Source of the DNA: Paenibacillus endophyticus
GTDB taxonomy: Bacteria > Bacillota > Bacilli > Paenibacillales > Paenibacillaceae
Reading direction: 5' to 3'
Assembly (NCBI RefSeq): GCF_014192395.1
Contig: NZ_JACHXW010000015.1
Span: 1-64,000, forward strand
Length of the DNA: 64,000 nt
Below, in pieces: positions 19,601 to 25,998 of the stretch (position 1 is its first letter; the number at the start of each line of letters is the position of its first letter). The notes under the pieces are model-generated. The model ran no database searches. It was given only the letters and a program-made list of their open reading frames with translations, and had not been told where the DNA came from. The translations under genes were made by a program, and so were the position numbers.

Positions 19601-20701
19601 CCCCTCGGACCGCTTCGCTGCCTCGCGCTGCTCCAAACCCGCAGTCGACGCACCTCGCTCCGTCTCCTGCCTAAGCCCCTCGGCTGACTGCTCCTGCCGA
19701 GACCATGCCCGCCTTGCATTCGTTAGCTGCATCGGCTTGAAACTTGATGCTGCGCCAGAACGAGGCGCAGACGATAGAAGCTGTACTTTTTCTTCAGCCA
19801 AGGGCTTTCGAAGCTCCCTTAGCCCGCGAATTGATTGAATTCGAATACCCGGCTGAAGTCTTGCTTCAAGCCATTTATAATAATCCGCAAGCTGCGCAGC
19901 TTTCAGCGCCTTAACAGGTCTGCCGTTCACTTGCGGTACTGGTCCAATTGACAATTCAGGATTAAGCTTTACGGTATGATTTAAATGTTGCTTATGCTCT
20001 TCCGAATGAACTTTGTCGGTATGAGCATTCTCTTTCTGATGCTTTTCACTATGTTCTAGCCGCTGTTCCAGCTGTTTCCTAGTGTTTTTCGCTATATGTC
20101 CGATATTTTTGCTCTTGTCTGATTCAGACTTTTCAACTTGCTGCTTAAAGCTGCTAACGCTCTTTTCGGTTTGCTTTCGATTCTGCTCTAGTGCCAAGTC
20201 TGATTGCTGCTTCATGCTGCGCACTGTTTTTTCAAGTTCTTTCGTGCTGCTTTGAGCTTTTGTTTCCAATTGCTTGACGATCTGCTTGCTTCGCTTCACC
20301 TCAATTGCGGTATCTGCTTCAGCAGGCTGCTTCATAGCCATTTCCCTTACCGTTCTTTGCTCTCTTATGACATGCGTCACGTCACGAAACACTATTTTCT
20401 CGCGTTCGACCGTCACGCGTTCACGCTCGATGATTCGTTCAACCCTGCGTTCTGCACCTGGCAGCATTGTTTTCTTGTTCTGTTGCTTTGGTGCTTCCGG
20501 CTTAGGAGCAACGACTTGGATATGCAAGGTTTGCTGAGTAATGCTCGGCTGGCTTTTAAGTACATGCGACATGGCTGCGCGCTCAAAACGATTGCGTCCA
20601 GCGGTAGTTTTATATTTATTCAAGATGCCTCCGGCAAACGGCTGAACCGACGTTGATTGCGTTGTCGCAGCTTTGCTCGTTCGGTCCGCTATATGTTTCA
20701 T
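16673..20701 (-). CDS. Large low-complexity, repeat-rich eCIS protein (unknown; tape-measure or cargo candidate)
   Basis: A 1342-residue, highly polar protein (rich in Gln, Ser, Ala, Arg, Lys) with no hydrophobic segment. Residues about 80-230 predict a charged coiled coil (ERIIERERVTVEREKIVF onward). Residues about 340-470 hold five near-identical 25-residue repeats with core RGASTAGLEQREAAKRS. Residues about 800-850 are a QAS/QAT tandem tract. Most of the rest looks disordered. The last 45 residues form an ordered helix, KIPHLRPEAIADQVYQALERR, a motif I associate with eCIS and phage proteins. The ATG at 20701 follows AGGAGG by nine bases; a TTG nine codons upstream has no site. Position between tube 2 and the LysM adaptor, and size, suit a length-determining or lumen cargo protein, but this is inference. 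Confidence 0.6.
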   Translation of the reverse strand: MKHIADRTSKAATTQSTSVQPFAGGILNKYKTTAGRNRFERAAMSHVLKSQPSITQQTLHIQVVAPKPEAPKQQNKKTMLPGAERRVERIIERERVTVEREKIVFRDVTHVIREQRTVREMAMKQPAEADTAIEVKRSKQIVKQLETKAQSSTKELEKTVRSMKQQSDLALEQNRKQTEKSVSSFKQQVEKSESDKSKNIGHIAKNTRKQLEQRLEHSEKHQKENAHTDKVHSEEHKQHLNHTVKLNPELSIGPVPQVNGRPVKALKAAQLADYYKWLEARLQPGIRIQSIRGLRELRKPLAEEKVQLLSSAPRSGAASSFKPMQLTNARRAWSRQEQSAEGLRQETERGASTAGLEQREAAKRSEGLRQETERGASTAGLEQREAAKRSERLRHETERGASTAGLEQREAAKRSERLRQEAERGASTAGLEQGEAAKRSEGLRQETERGASTAGLEQREAAKRSEGLRQEDGSKSKLVSGNRRQALEHRTTPKQTKEQQSDAAVNKYDEHEADSDEVKASRTNDTFGRTASKPFETQLTRHSNKWVISGSIADYDRVRLQLMTLQRKPQSLTLQSKQQNDKNSFAISAKRFIHRTQRTQSEHSDAGDHSHRAGRIGQNKASMDPPAQSQANKEKAPEKSSVPDGSVKGSLQNNEMTESSLILPVISDRQSQHFSHGLPQASVTALYKTAGRGEKNISTKPMSLILRRFEERQSKPMVERFLLQTQRQPATNDASQIRERDGQQTVSDTRKQQNEPIASRSRKAMIHRKPTIADAPMNPDGHSVDRTYAAGASLKDIQALQTKQQAQHASNAQQASQASQASQASQATKTQQASKASQASKTLQASQTQQASQLTYAAAQLQSDSEKSAGMNMQNTVRGQWLARSMNAKAKLLRSPLRFLHKQHENTRSTKSSDSGLTKKGIRPSRPAVEATHRANDNASANAYALTSFKATRKPQRQEAELIQAESKLVARSLQANPIQAKPSDQVSALQSDTSIEPPQRSQAMYAQQEARHKEPLIVKAARGIEHSQQSDDSQANLPSTSPDTLTRAAVVPRRATADLSRLSANRLIQRFDRGQAGQPSRSQQLRHTAVVSKLSTNAVSRSPQADIQHNAAKASSVAAVKASDVMRVYPALSVQRKLSIEADDAERKGEETRPISAQLSSAVKPATDRTHRQVQPAVFASKGMRTGRQLLHTLQKRSQSAAAAQASSQSALRGLTTLVQAGDDLQKNEVQPSAAASEQASLSYAAKGSNRNGFGRLEASAALPASRDRGAMPALAHHKPVQAAPQEPPRQVKVEAPREMDPDKLQKMIMKIPHLRPEAIADQVYQALERRMKLEQRRRGY
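18148..18300. repeat. QAS-encoding 9-12 bp tandem tract
   Basis: A degenerate tandem array of units like GATGCTTGT on the plus strand. In the large eCIS gene it encodes repeated Gln-Ala-Ser, Gln-Ala-Thr and Lys-Ala-Ser triplets. Period and codon phase stay in frame throughout. Confidence 0.85.
19291..19684. repeat. 75-bp tandem repeat, about 5.2 copies
   Basis: Five nearly identical 75-bp units and a short sixth, inside the large eCIS gene, each encoding 25 residues (core ERGASTAGLEQ). Copies differ by only a few substitutions (for example Gly/Arg, Gln/His and Thr/Ala changes). This points to recent expansion by slippage or recombination and to likely copy-number variation between strains. 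Confidence 0.95.
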
Positions 20702-20758
20702 CCGCAGCATCCTCCTATTTGCATTCAAATGACCTCTATTTAGCTATAGATCTATTAG

Positions 20759-20967
20759 TTCTTCAGCTTTATCAGCTCTTTCAGTGCTTTCAACTCTTTC
20801 AGCTTTATCAGCTCTTCAACTCTTTCAGCTCTTTCAACTCTTTCAGCTCTTTCAGCTCTTTCAGCTCTTTCAGCTCTTTCAGCTCTTTCAGCTCTTTCAA
20901 CTCTTTCAACTCTTTCAGCTCTTTCATATCTTCAACTCTTTCAACACTTTCAACACTTTCAACACTT
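20759..20967. repeat. 9-bp minisatellite between tube 2 and the large gene
   Basis: About twenty units of AGCTCTTTC and variants (AACTCTTTC, AACACTTTC) fill the spacer between the tube 2 stop and the start of the large eCIS gene. On the operon strand the units read as Lys-Glu-Leu repeats. One open stretch from an ATG at 20927 to a stop at 20808 would give a 39-residue (KEL)n peptide but lacks a clear ribosome-binding site. The rest is broken by stops. Confidence 0.9.
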
Positions 20968-20981
20968 TTAGAGCTTCACGC

Positions 20982-21443
20982 TTATGCCTGAAAATCTCCA
21001 TACAAACCGCTATGAATGATTTCAATCGTTTCAACGGCTACGTCGCTCGTGCTCGCATTGAGCTGCGGCCCCGTCCACTTCACCGGATACGCGTCAAAAA
21101 AACTCCACCGTCCAAATTCCGTACCATCTGCAGACTGAAGCACAATCGCGCCGGTCTTGCGCTCAATCGTTCCCTCAATCGTGCTTTCATACCAGCTCCA
21201 AAGCGCCGGGGACTTGGTCATGCCCTTGCTCAATACAAGATTAGGAAAGCGGACGCCCTTTGGCAGCTTATGGACATAACCATTAACTCCGCCTTCGCGG
21301 TACTCTTCAATTTCCGTTTCTGCTTCCAGACCGGATACTTGAGAGAAACCCGCCACAAAAATATCGTCCAGCTCTATCCAAAACATAAACGTTGTCGCTA
21401 CATCGTGAAAGCGACCCTTCTCTTGCCCCTTCATGACTGCCAT
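20982..21443 (-). CDS. Contractile tail tube protein 2 (Afp5-like)
   Basis: A 153-residue T4 gp19-type inner tube protein. Diagnostic features are FMFWIELDDIFVAGFSQVSGLEAETEIEEYREGG near residues 18-52, the LPKGVRFPNLVLSKGMTKSPALWSW segment, IERKTGAIVL and the closing strand WTGPQLNASTSDVAVETIEIIHSG. It is the second tube paralogue of the operon, placed after the chaperone-DUF6760 pair as in other eCIS. A well-spaced AGAGGTGA precedes the ATG. It probably forms the first tube rings near the baseplate (inference from Afp5). Confidence 0.92.
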   Translation of the reverse strand: MAVMKGQEKGRFHDVATTFMFWIELDDIFVAGFSQVSGLEAETEIEEYREGGVNGYVHKLPKGVRFPNLVLSKGMTKSPALWSWYESTIEGTIERKTGAIVLQSADGTEFGRWSFFDAYPVKWTGPQLNASTSDVAVETIEIIHSGLYGDFQA

Positions 21444-21452
21444 AGCGCAGCG

Positions 21453-21674
21453 TCACCTCTTTCCGAATACGTCGAAAATGTTTTTCTTGCTGCTGTCTGT
21501 GTCATCATTCATCTTGCGGTTGATTCTCGAAATTTCGTCGCACCAGCGACGGCGCTCCGCATGCTCCATATTCATAATGTCATCATGCGACCAATGGAAA
21601 TAATAAGCGACGAAGCCGACCTCCTCGTACAGCCGGTCAACCGGGTACCCTAGGAGAGAGCTTCCGTTAAGGAC
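21453..21674 (-). CDS. DUF6760-like C-terminal extension, probably made by -1 frameshift
   Basis: This frame has 73 codons after the slip point and carries the block GYPVDRLYEEVGFVAYYFHW, then DIMNMEHAERRRWCDEISRIN. This matches the small DUF6760 protein found between chaperone and tube 2 in eCIS. There is no ATG, GTG or TTG between the upstream in-frame stop and the conserved start; the first ATG lies inside the domain. The frame runs back through the upstream chaperone gene as far as a U UUU UUG heptamer. I infer that it is translated as an extension of that protein, giving a 192-residue fusion, analogous to gpG/gpGT of long-tailed phages. A CTG or other non-standard start is the alternative. 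Confidence 0.75.
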   Translation of the reverse strand, partial: VLNGSSLLGYPVDRLYEEVGFVAYYFHWSHDDIMNMEHAERRRWCDEISRINRKMNDDTDSSKKNIFDVFGKR

Positions 21675-22030
21675 AAAAAATCGACAGCCACCTCGAACTC
21701 ATGATCGCATTTCGGACAAACGGTAAGCACTTTAGGGGCTTCCAAGTCGTTAATTTGGCGATATAAGTTTTGCAAATAGGCTAGGTCTGCTGTAAATAGC
21801 TTCTCAATCAGCTTCGTATCAATATGTCTGACATCACCGAGCTTTGTTACTACCCTTGCCATCAGAATGACTGTCAAATAGCTGGGGTTGGACTGTACAC
21901 GCGGGTCCTTCATCGGCAAAATCTCATCGGCAGCGGTAGCAAGCCGCATGATGCCTCTGCGATGCAAATTCCCTTGATCATCGACATAGCCGCGCGGTAA
22001 TTCAAATTCATATTCCGTTTGAAATGCCAT
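21650..22030 (-). CDS. eCIS tail assembly chaperone-like protein
   Basis: A 126-residue soluble protein beginning MAFQTEYEFELPRGYVDDQG, then HRRGIMRLATAADEILP, the SYLTVILMARVVTKLGDV segment and a possible zinc-binding CPKCDHEF (a single CxxC). It matches the small tail-assembly protein located between tube and DUF6760 in eCIS and contractile phages, thought to chaperone tube or tape-measure assembly. The ATG at 22030 follows a GGAG eleven bases upstream; an open frame extends 19 codons further without a site. The final seven codons follow a frameshift heptamer, so two products are expected: this one and a 192-residue fusion. Confidence 0.8.
   Translation of the reverse strand: MAFQTEYEFELPRGYVDDQGNLHRRGIMRLATAADEILPMKDPRVQSNPSYLTVILMARVVTKLGDVRHIDTKLIEKLFTADLAYLQNLYRQINDLEAPKVLTVCPKCDHEFEVAVDFLSLTEALS
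21674..21694 (-). promoter_or_regulatory. Predicted -1 programmed ribosomal frameshift site
   Basis: On the minus strand the slippery heptamer T TTT TTG occupies 21680-21674, phased exactly as X XXY YYZ in the chaperone frame (GAT TTT TTG). A Shine-Dalgarno-like GAGGTGG at 21694-21688 lies seven bases upstream, the arrangement that stimulates -1 slippage in dnaX. A small CCGG-TTGA-CCGG hairpin lies downstream. Slippage joins the chaperone to the DUF6760 frame. Confidence 0.75.
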
Positions 22031-22159
22031 TGCTGTTTCACTCCAATCATTTCCTATGGCTGCTGCTTTTAAAAAAGCGGAAAACAAGAGAGGAGCAAGC
22101 GATTACTCACCCGCTGCCATCCCTTGTTCACCATCATGCATGCTCTAATTACGTTGTAC

Positions 22160-22594
22160 TTACGCTGAGCGCTCCAAGCCCTCATGCGCGAATTCAATAA
22201 GCTCCAGCGCAACTTCATTGCCGGTACCGTTGAAGGTAGGCGCAGTGTATTTAACCGGCCATGCTTCAATAACCTGCCATGTTGCTACGTCTTCGCCTTC
22301 TTCGTCAAGCGCGATGATCGTAATCGTCTTACGCTCGATCGTGCCTTGCGCACATTCCTGAATCCATTCGTACAGCTCCATGGATTCTGTCGTGCCCCAT
22401 TTCAATGTAATATTGCCGTATTTAATCAAGCCTGGAAGCTTGCGGGGTGTAATTACTTCATTACCCTCGCGGTATTCGACAACATCAAAAGTTGCCTCGA
22501 ATCCAGAAACCTCGCTAAAACCTGCTTGCTCTAAACCTTCTACTTCGACGCGGAATCTAAAATTCCGATATGGATCAATACGATCTCCTGGCAT
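22160..22594 (-). CDS. Contractile tail tube protein 1 (Afp1-like)
   Basis: A 144-residue T4 gp19-type tube protein with DPYRNFRFRVEVEGLEQAGFSEVSGFEA at the N terminus. KLPGLIKYGNITLKWGTTESMELYEW and the closing KYTAPTFNGTGNEVALELIEFAHEGL follow. It is the main tube subunit by position, directly after the sheath gene (39 bases). It shares the fold but only moderate identity with tube 2. A 130-base untranslated spacer separates it from the chaperone gene. Confidence 0.93.
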   Translation of the reverse strand: MPGDRIDPYRNFRFRVEVEGLEQAGFSEVSGFEATFDVVEYREGNEVITPRKLPGLIKYGNITLKWGTTESMELYEWIQECAQGTIERKTITIIALDEEGEDVATWQVIEAWPVKYTAPTFNGTGNEVALELIEFAHEGLERSA

Positions 22595-22632
22595 GTGGAT
22601 CCCCTTCCGTTATTCGATATGGAAGCAAATGA

Positions 22633-24345
22633 TTATTCAGAGCCTGTCTTCTGAGTGATGCGGAACACGACAAATTCAGCTGGTTTCACCGGCGCTACGC
22701 CGATAACGCATATTAGGCGACCGTTATCGATGTCATCCTGTGTCATCGTGGAACGGCCGATTTCAACGTAAAACGCTTCTGAAGGGTTCGTACCCGACAA
22801 AGCGCCGTCACGCCATACTCTAGTCAAGAAGGCTTCGATTGTACGCTGTACGCGCGCCCATAGCTGCTCGGTATTCGGCTCGAATACGACCCAGCTTGAA
22901 CCATTTTTGATGGAGCCTTCAATGAAAATGAATAAACGACGTACGTTGATATATTTCCAAAGCGTGTTCGATGAGCATGTGCGTGCTCCCCATACGCGAA
23001 TGCCTTGACCCGTGAACGCACGAATTAAGTTAACGCCTGCAGGGTTCAAAATGTCTTGCTCGCCATTGTTGTATTGCACGTCTAGACCAACTACGCCGCG
23101 AAGCGTTTCGTTAGCTGGTGCCTTCTGTACGCCGCGCGTCGTGTCCGAACGGGAGTAAACCCCTGCAATAGTACCGGACGGCGGAACAAAAATGTTGCGT
23201 TTGTCGAGCGGATCAAACACTTGCAGCCATGGGTTGTACAGCGCGCAATAGCTGGAATCGAACAAATCGCGATGAGCGAGCACGTCCTGTACTTTCGTTG
23301 CTTCGCGAGGAAGATCGAGAATCGCAAAGCGGCTTCCCAAAATTTCGCAATGTGCAACAAGGGACAGCTGTACGTTCGGATCCGTAACGCCTGGAATTGC
23401 CATAATGCTTACTACATCATTATCAATAAACGATTGAATGCCCGTTCTTTTGCCAGGACCGAAATCTTCGCCGATAAAGTCAGCAGCCGATAGGCTTGCC
23501 GCAGTGCCGTCGCTACCGCCTGACAATAGAATTTCGAATACAGCAGCGTCTGCGCCCGCAATTTGCTCAAGCGGAGCTACATTCGCATCCGAAGCCTTAA
23601 GCACTTGCACCGTAGCGATATTCGAACGGGAAATCAGCTTCTCTACGTAGTTCGGCGCTTCTGGATTAAGAGATGCCTTCTCGTAAGTTTCCGATTCCGT
23701 GCCGTAGAGCACGTTCACCGTGAATTCAGAGGTGCTCAATACCTTTGTCGGCACGAGTGCCGTATCCACTACGTCGCCTTTCAGCTCTTCCGCAAGCTCG
23801 ATCACTTGATCATGCACGGATACGATGCGGTTGTATTGCTTTTCCGTACCGTTTGCAAATACAACAACGTCGCCTGCATAGAAGCCCGCTGCGTTCTTCA
23901 CGCGATAGCGATTGCCTTCGCTTGCTTCGAAGATCGGTGTTTTTGCTTTGCTTGCAGGTACGATAACAACGCGGATCTGATTTCCCCATGCGCCTGGATT
24001 TTTAGCGGCAATAGAGAGAACAGAATCCTTTTGCGTTTCATTCGAAGCCGTTTTGGCATCCGAAGGCGCTACCCGTGTTATGAAGCAGCGGGAACCTCCG
24101 TTTGTGAAAAACTGATTAACGGCGTAAGCAAGGAAACGATACGAGCCGAACGCATTCTCAGATAAATAAGAACCGTATACACGCCCGAAATCAGCTGGAC
24201 TTGTAATAAGCTGCGGCAATCCTTCGACTGGTCCGCGAGCAGCAAGACCGATAAAGCCGGCTGTGCTTGTGCTGACACCCTCCAGCGGTTTGGCGCCGCT
24301 TTCGAATTCCTCCACATAGACGCCTGGCGATAAATACTCAGCCAT
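22633..24345 (-). CDS. Contractile tail sheath protein
   Basis: A 570-residue sheath subunit. The opening YLSPGVYVEEFESGAKPLEGVSTSTAGFIGLA is the universal sheath N-terminal handshake arm. The C-terminal domain from about residue 430 has the family segments GVNLIRAFTGQGIRVWGARTCSS, YINVRRLFIFIEGSIK and a terminal FVVFRI strand. Between them lies an inserted variable domain (residues about 110-330). Length fits a full-size Afp/PVC-type sheath, and only one sheath gene is present. It polymerises around the tube and contracts to drive injection. An AGAGAGGAGA sits before the ATG. Confidence 0.95.
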   Translation of the reverse strand: MAEYLSPGVYVEEFESGAKPLEGVSTSTAGFIGLAARGPVEGLPQLITSPADFGRVYGSYLSENAFGSYRFLAYAVNQFFTNGGSRCFITRVAPSDAKTASNETQKDSVLSIAAKNPGAWGNQIRVVIVPASKAKTPIFEASEGNRYRVKNAAGFYAGDVVVFANGTEKQYNRIVSVHDQVIELAEELKGDVVDTALVPTKVLSTSEFTVNVLYGTESETYEKASLNPEAPNYVEKLISRSNIATVQVLKASDANVAPLEQIAGADAAVFEILLSGGSDGTAASLSAADFIGEDFGPGKRTGIQSFIDNDVVSIMAIPGVTDPNVQLSLVAHCEILGSRFAILDLPREATKVQDVLAHRDLFDSSYCALYNPWLQVFDPLDKRNIFVPPSGTIAGVYSRSDTTRGVQKAPANETLRGVVGLDVQYNNGEQDILNPAGVNLIRAFTGQGIRVWGARTCSSNTLWKYINVRRLFIFIEGSIKNGSSWVVFEPNTEQLWARVQRTIEAFLTRVWRDGALSGTNPSEAFYVEIGRSTMTQDDIDNGRLICVIGVAPVKPAEFVVFRITQKTGSE

Positions 24346-24449
24346 GTGTGATCTCCTCTCTGAATCTATTTATGTATTAGGTAACGGCAGGCCATATTCT
24401 CCTTCGTCAACCCCAAGACCAATTGAAATGCGGCAGATTACTTTTTATT

Positions 24450-25241
24450 CTATTTAAGAATCAAGGTCTGCGCAGTTGTAACTTCCCCGGCTCGTGCTGT
24501 CAGCTCGGCCGTAGTGCTGCTTTCTCCGTACGAAGCAACTGCTTTGACGACGAAAGAACGCGGCAGCGTACCCCGAAACGGAAGAATGACAATTCCGTTA
24601 TGAGCGCTTTGCGTCTGCACGGCCGGCAGCAGCGACGCGCCTCTGCGATAGCTTTGCTGCAGCGGATTTTCGAAGCGCAGCCAGCCGCCCGGCAATACCT
24701 CGGCTACTTGTACAAGTTCCTCGTTGCCCTGCCCTCTTAGCAGCAAGCATTCTCCGGCAACTGTCTGTCCCTGCAGCAATCCAATGATCGCAGCATCTAC
24801 TCCTGCAGCCAACGTATCTTGAGCGATTCTGCCTCTGGCAGCTTGATCTTCGCTCGCGTATGCCCATACGTCTGCACCGGCGCAAGGAGCGCCAGAATCA
24901 TCGCAAAGCGGAAAAGCGAGCGCAGTCGAGGCTGACGGATAAGCGTAGCCCGGGCTTGGGAGCAAAGGAACGGTAACTACCGGATTTAATTTATTCAAAT
25001 CTGCTGTTTCAATTAATCGTTTGTAGGGTATAAAGCTAGGTGAGGTAACCGTAAGCAAGTAGCTGCCCGGCGGAAGATCAAGAAACAAGTAGGTCCCGTC
25101 AGGCTTTCGGACCGGTTTCTTCTGGACGCCTTCGAGGGACACGCTCAGCGCCGAAGGTGCCGGCTGGCGTCTTGTCCAGATGTCGATAGGCGCCACAACG
25201 AGCGAACAATGTGTAATGCTGATGGAACGCAGCTGTGACAA
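24450..25241 (-). CDS. Carboxypeptidase-regulatory-like domain eCIS protein
   Basis: A protein of about 263 residues with an N-terminal Ig-like carboxypeptidase regulatory domain: SVSLEGVQKKPVRKPDGTYLFLDLPPGSYLLTVTSPSF at about 30-75. A second beta-rich domain follows, with the strand pattern GECLLLRGQGNEELVQV. The last 40 residues are an IVILPFRGTLPRSFVV strand set. Function is unknown; it sits between the DUF4255 protein and the sheath, and a structural or decorating role is likely. The start is taken as TTG at 25241, overlapping the upstream stop; an ATG sixteen codons earlier lies within the upstream gene. Confidence 0.6.
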   Translation of the reverse strand: MSQLRSISITHCSLVVAPIDIWTRRQPAPSALSVSLEGVQKKPVRKPDGTYLFLDLPPGSYLLTVTSPSFIPYKRLIETADLNKLNPVVTVPLLPSPGYAYPSASTALAFPLCDDSGAPCAGADVWAYASEDQAARGRIAQDTLAAGVDAAIIGLLQGQTVAGECLLLRGQGNEELVQVAEVLPGGWLRFENPLQQSYRRGASLLPAVQTQSAHNGIVILPFRGTLPRSFVVKAVASYGESSTTAELTARAGEVTTAQTLILK

Positions 25242-25242
25242 A

Positions 25243-25821
25243 TTAGCCACCGCCCTTTTCTTCAAGCACAATATGGCGCTCGACGACACGGGAAACAGAC
25301 TTGACTCGGTTCGAGTCGAGCATGACTGGACCTACGCGGTAGACGACAGAAAGCTTGTACGGCATATCGCCGAACTGCCACAATTTCATTAATTCGTCAC
25401 CCTCTAAGCTCATAAGAGCAAGCCTTATCGGGCTACCGACTTCGGCAAGCGTCCCTTCTAGGTAGGGCCCGCTGAGCACGCCATTATCGTACAGCACCTG
25501 CATCGCTCGTCCCAATATCCGATGCTCGTCCAAAGATCTAGTCAACCGATCTGCATTGGAATGCGCTGTCATGATGAAATAAAAATCCAGCGCCTGAGGC
25601 GGGTATTGCAGCACCCCTCCGCGGTCTATCATGCCGGTACGTCGCGATTCTCCGTTCTCTTTAACATTGTAAAGGAAGAGGGACAGCGCTAGGTCTCCTG
25701 CATCACGGGGCGAAGCCATGCCGATCAGGTCGGGGCGAGGCACAGGGTCGGGCGTTAGATGATCGCGTAGCAAGCGCAGCAGACTGGCTCCCAAATCCGC
25801 AATGACCGTATATCCTCCCAT
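25243..25821 (-). CDS. DUF4255 tail terminator-like protein (Afp16/Pvc16-like)
   Basis: A 192-residue DUF4255 protein: YTVIADLGASLLRLLRDHLTPDPVPRPDLIGMASPRD at the start, LALSLFLYNVKENGESR, a PQALDFYFIMTAHSNADRLTRSLDEHRILGRAMQVLYDN core and LMKLWQFGDMPYKLSVVYRVGPV. In Afp the homologue terminates tube and sheath growth. It is the first gene behind the structural-operon promoter and 177 bases downstream of the ATPase gene. Confidence 0.9.
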   Translation of the reverse strand: MGGYTVIADLGASLLRLLRDHLTPDPVPRPDLIGMASPRDAGDLALSLFLYNVKENGESRRTGMIDRGGVLQYPPQALDFYFIMTAHSNADRLTRSLDEHRILGRAMQVLYDNGVLSGPYLEGTLAEVGSPIRLALMSLEGDELMKLWQFGDMPYKLSVVYRVGPVMLDSNRVKSVSRVVERHIVLEEKGGG

Positions 25822-25875
25822 TTGCCTATCACTCCCACAATTACGTAATGATAAATCTATTTGTATACGAATTCT

Positions 25876-25904
25876 ATTATAGCTTCTCTACTACCAATTG
25901 ACTA
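25876..25904 (-). promoter_or_regulatory. Predicted promoter of the eCIS structural operon
   Basis: On the minus strand TAGTCA (25904-25899) and a perfect TATAAT (25881-25876) are separated by 17 bases. They lie 55 bases upstream of the DUF4255 start in an AT-rich gap. The -35 box is weak (four of six), which leaves room for an activator. A perfect TTGACA further upstream has no matching -10. Confidence 0.6.
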
Positions 25905-25998
25905 CGCAAAATTACTCATTTTTTGTCAATTTTACACGGAATACACAACAATCTATCAAAAAAACTCACACGCAATGGCAATTGGGAAATTCATCCTG

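Noticed and set aside
19291..19684. CRISPR-like array
   Set aside because: Units are contiguous with no unique spacers and keep a coding frame; it is a protein repeat.
19068..19838. Plus-strand frame of 256 codons over the 75-bp repeats
   Set aside because: Antisense shadow of the repeat region; long only because the repeated DNA has few stops in that frame.
20808..20927. 39-residue (KEL)n peptide gene
   Set aside because: No Shine-Dalgarno sequence and flanked by the same repeats in other frames; kept only as a repeat feature.
20784..21653. Plus-strand frame of 289 codons with FQL repeats
   Set aside because: It is the reverse reading of the 9-bp repeat and of the tube 2 and DUF6760 genes, which are strongly supported on the minus strand.
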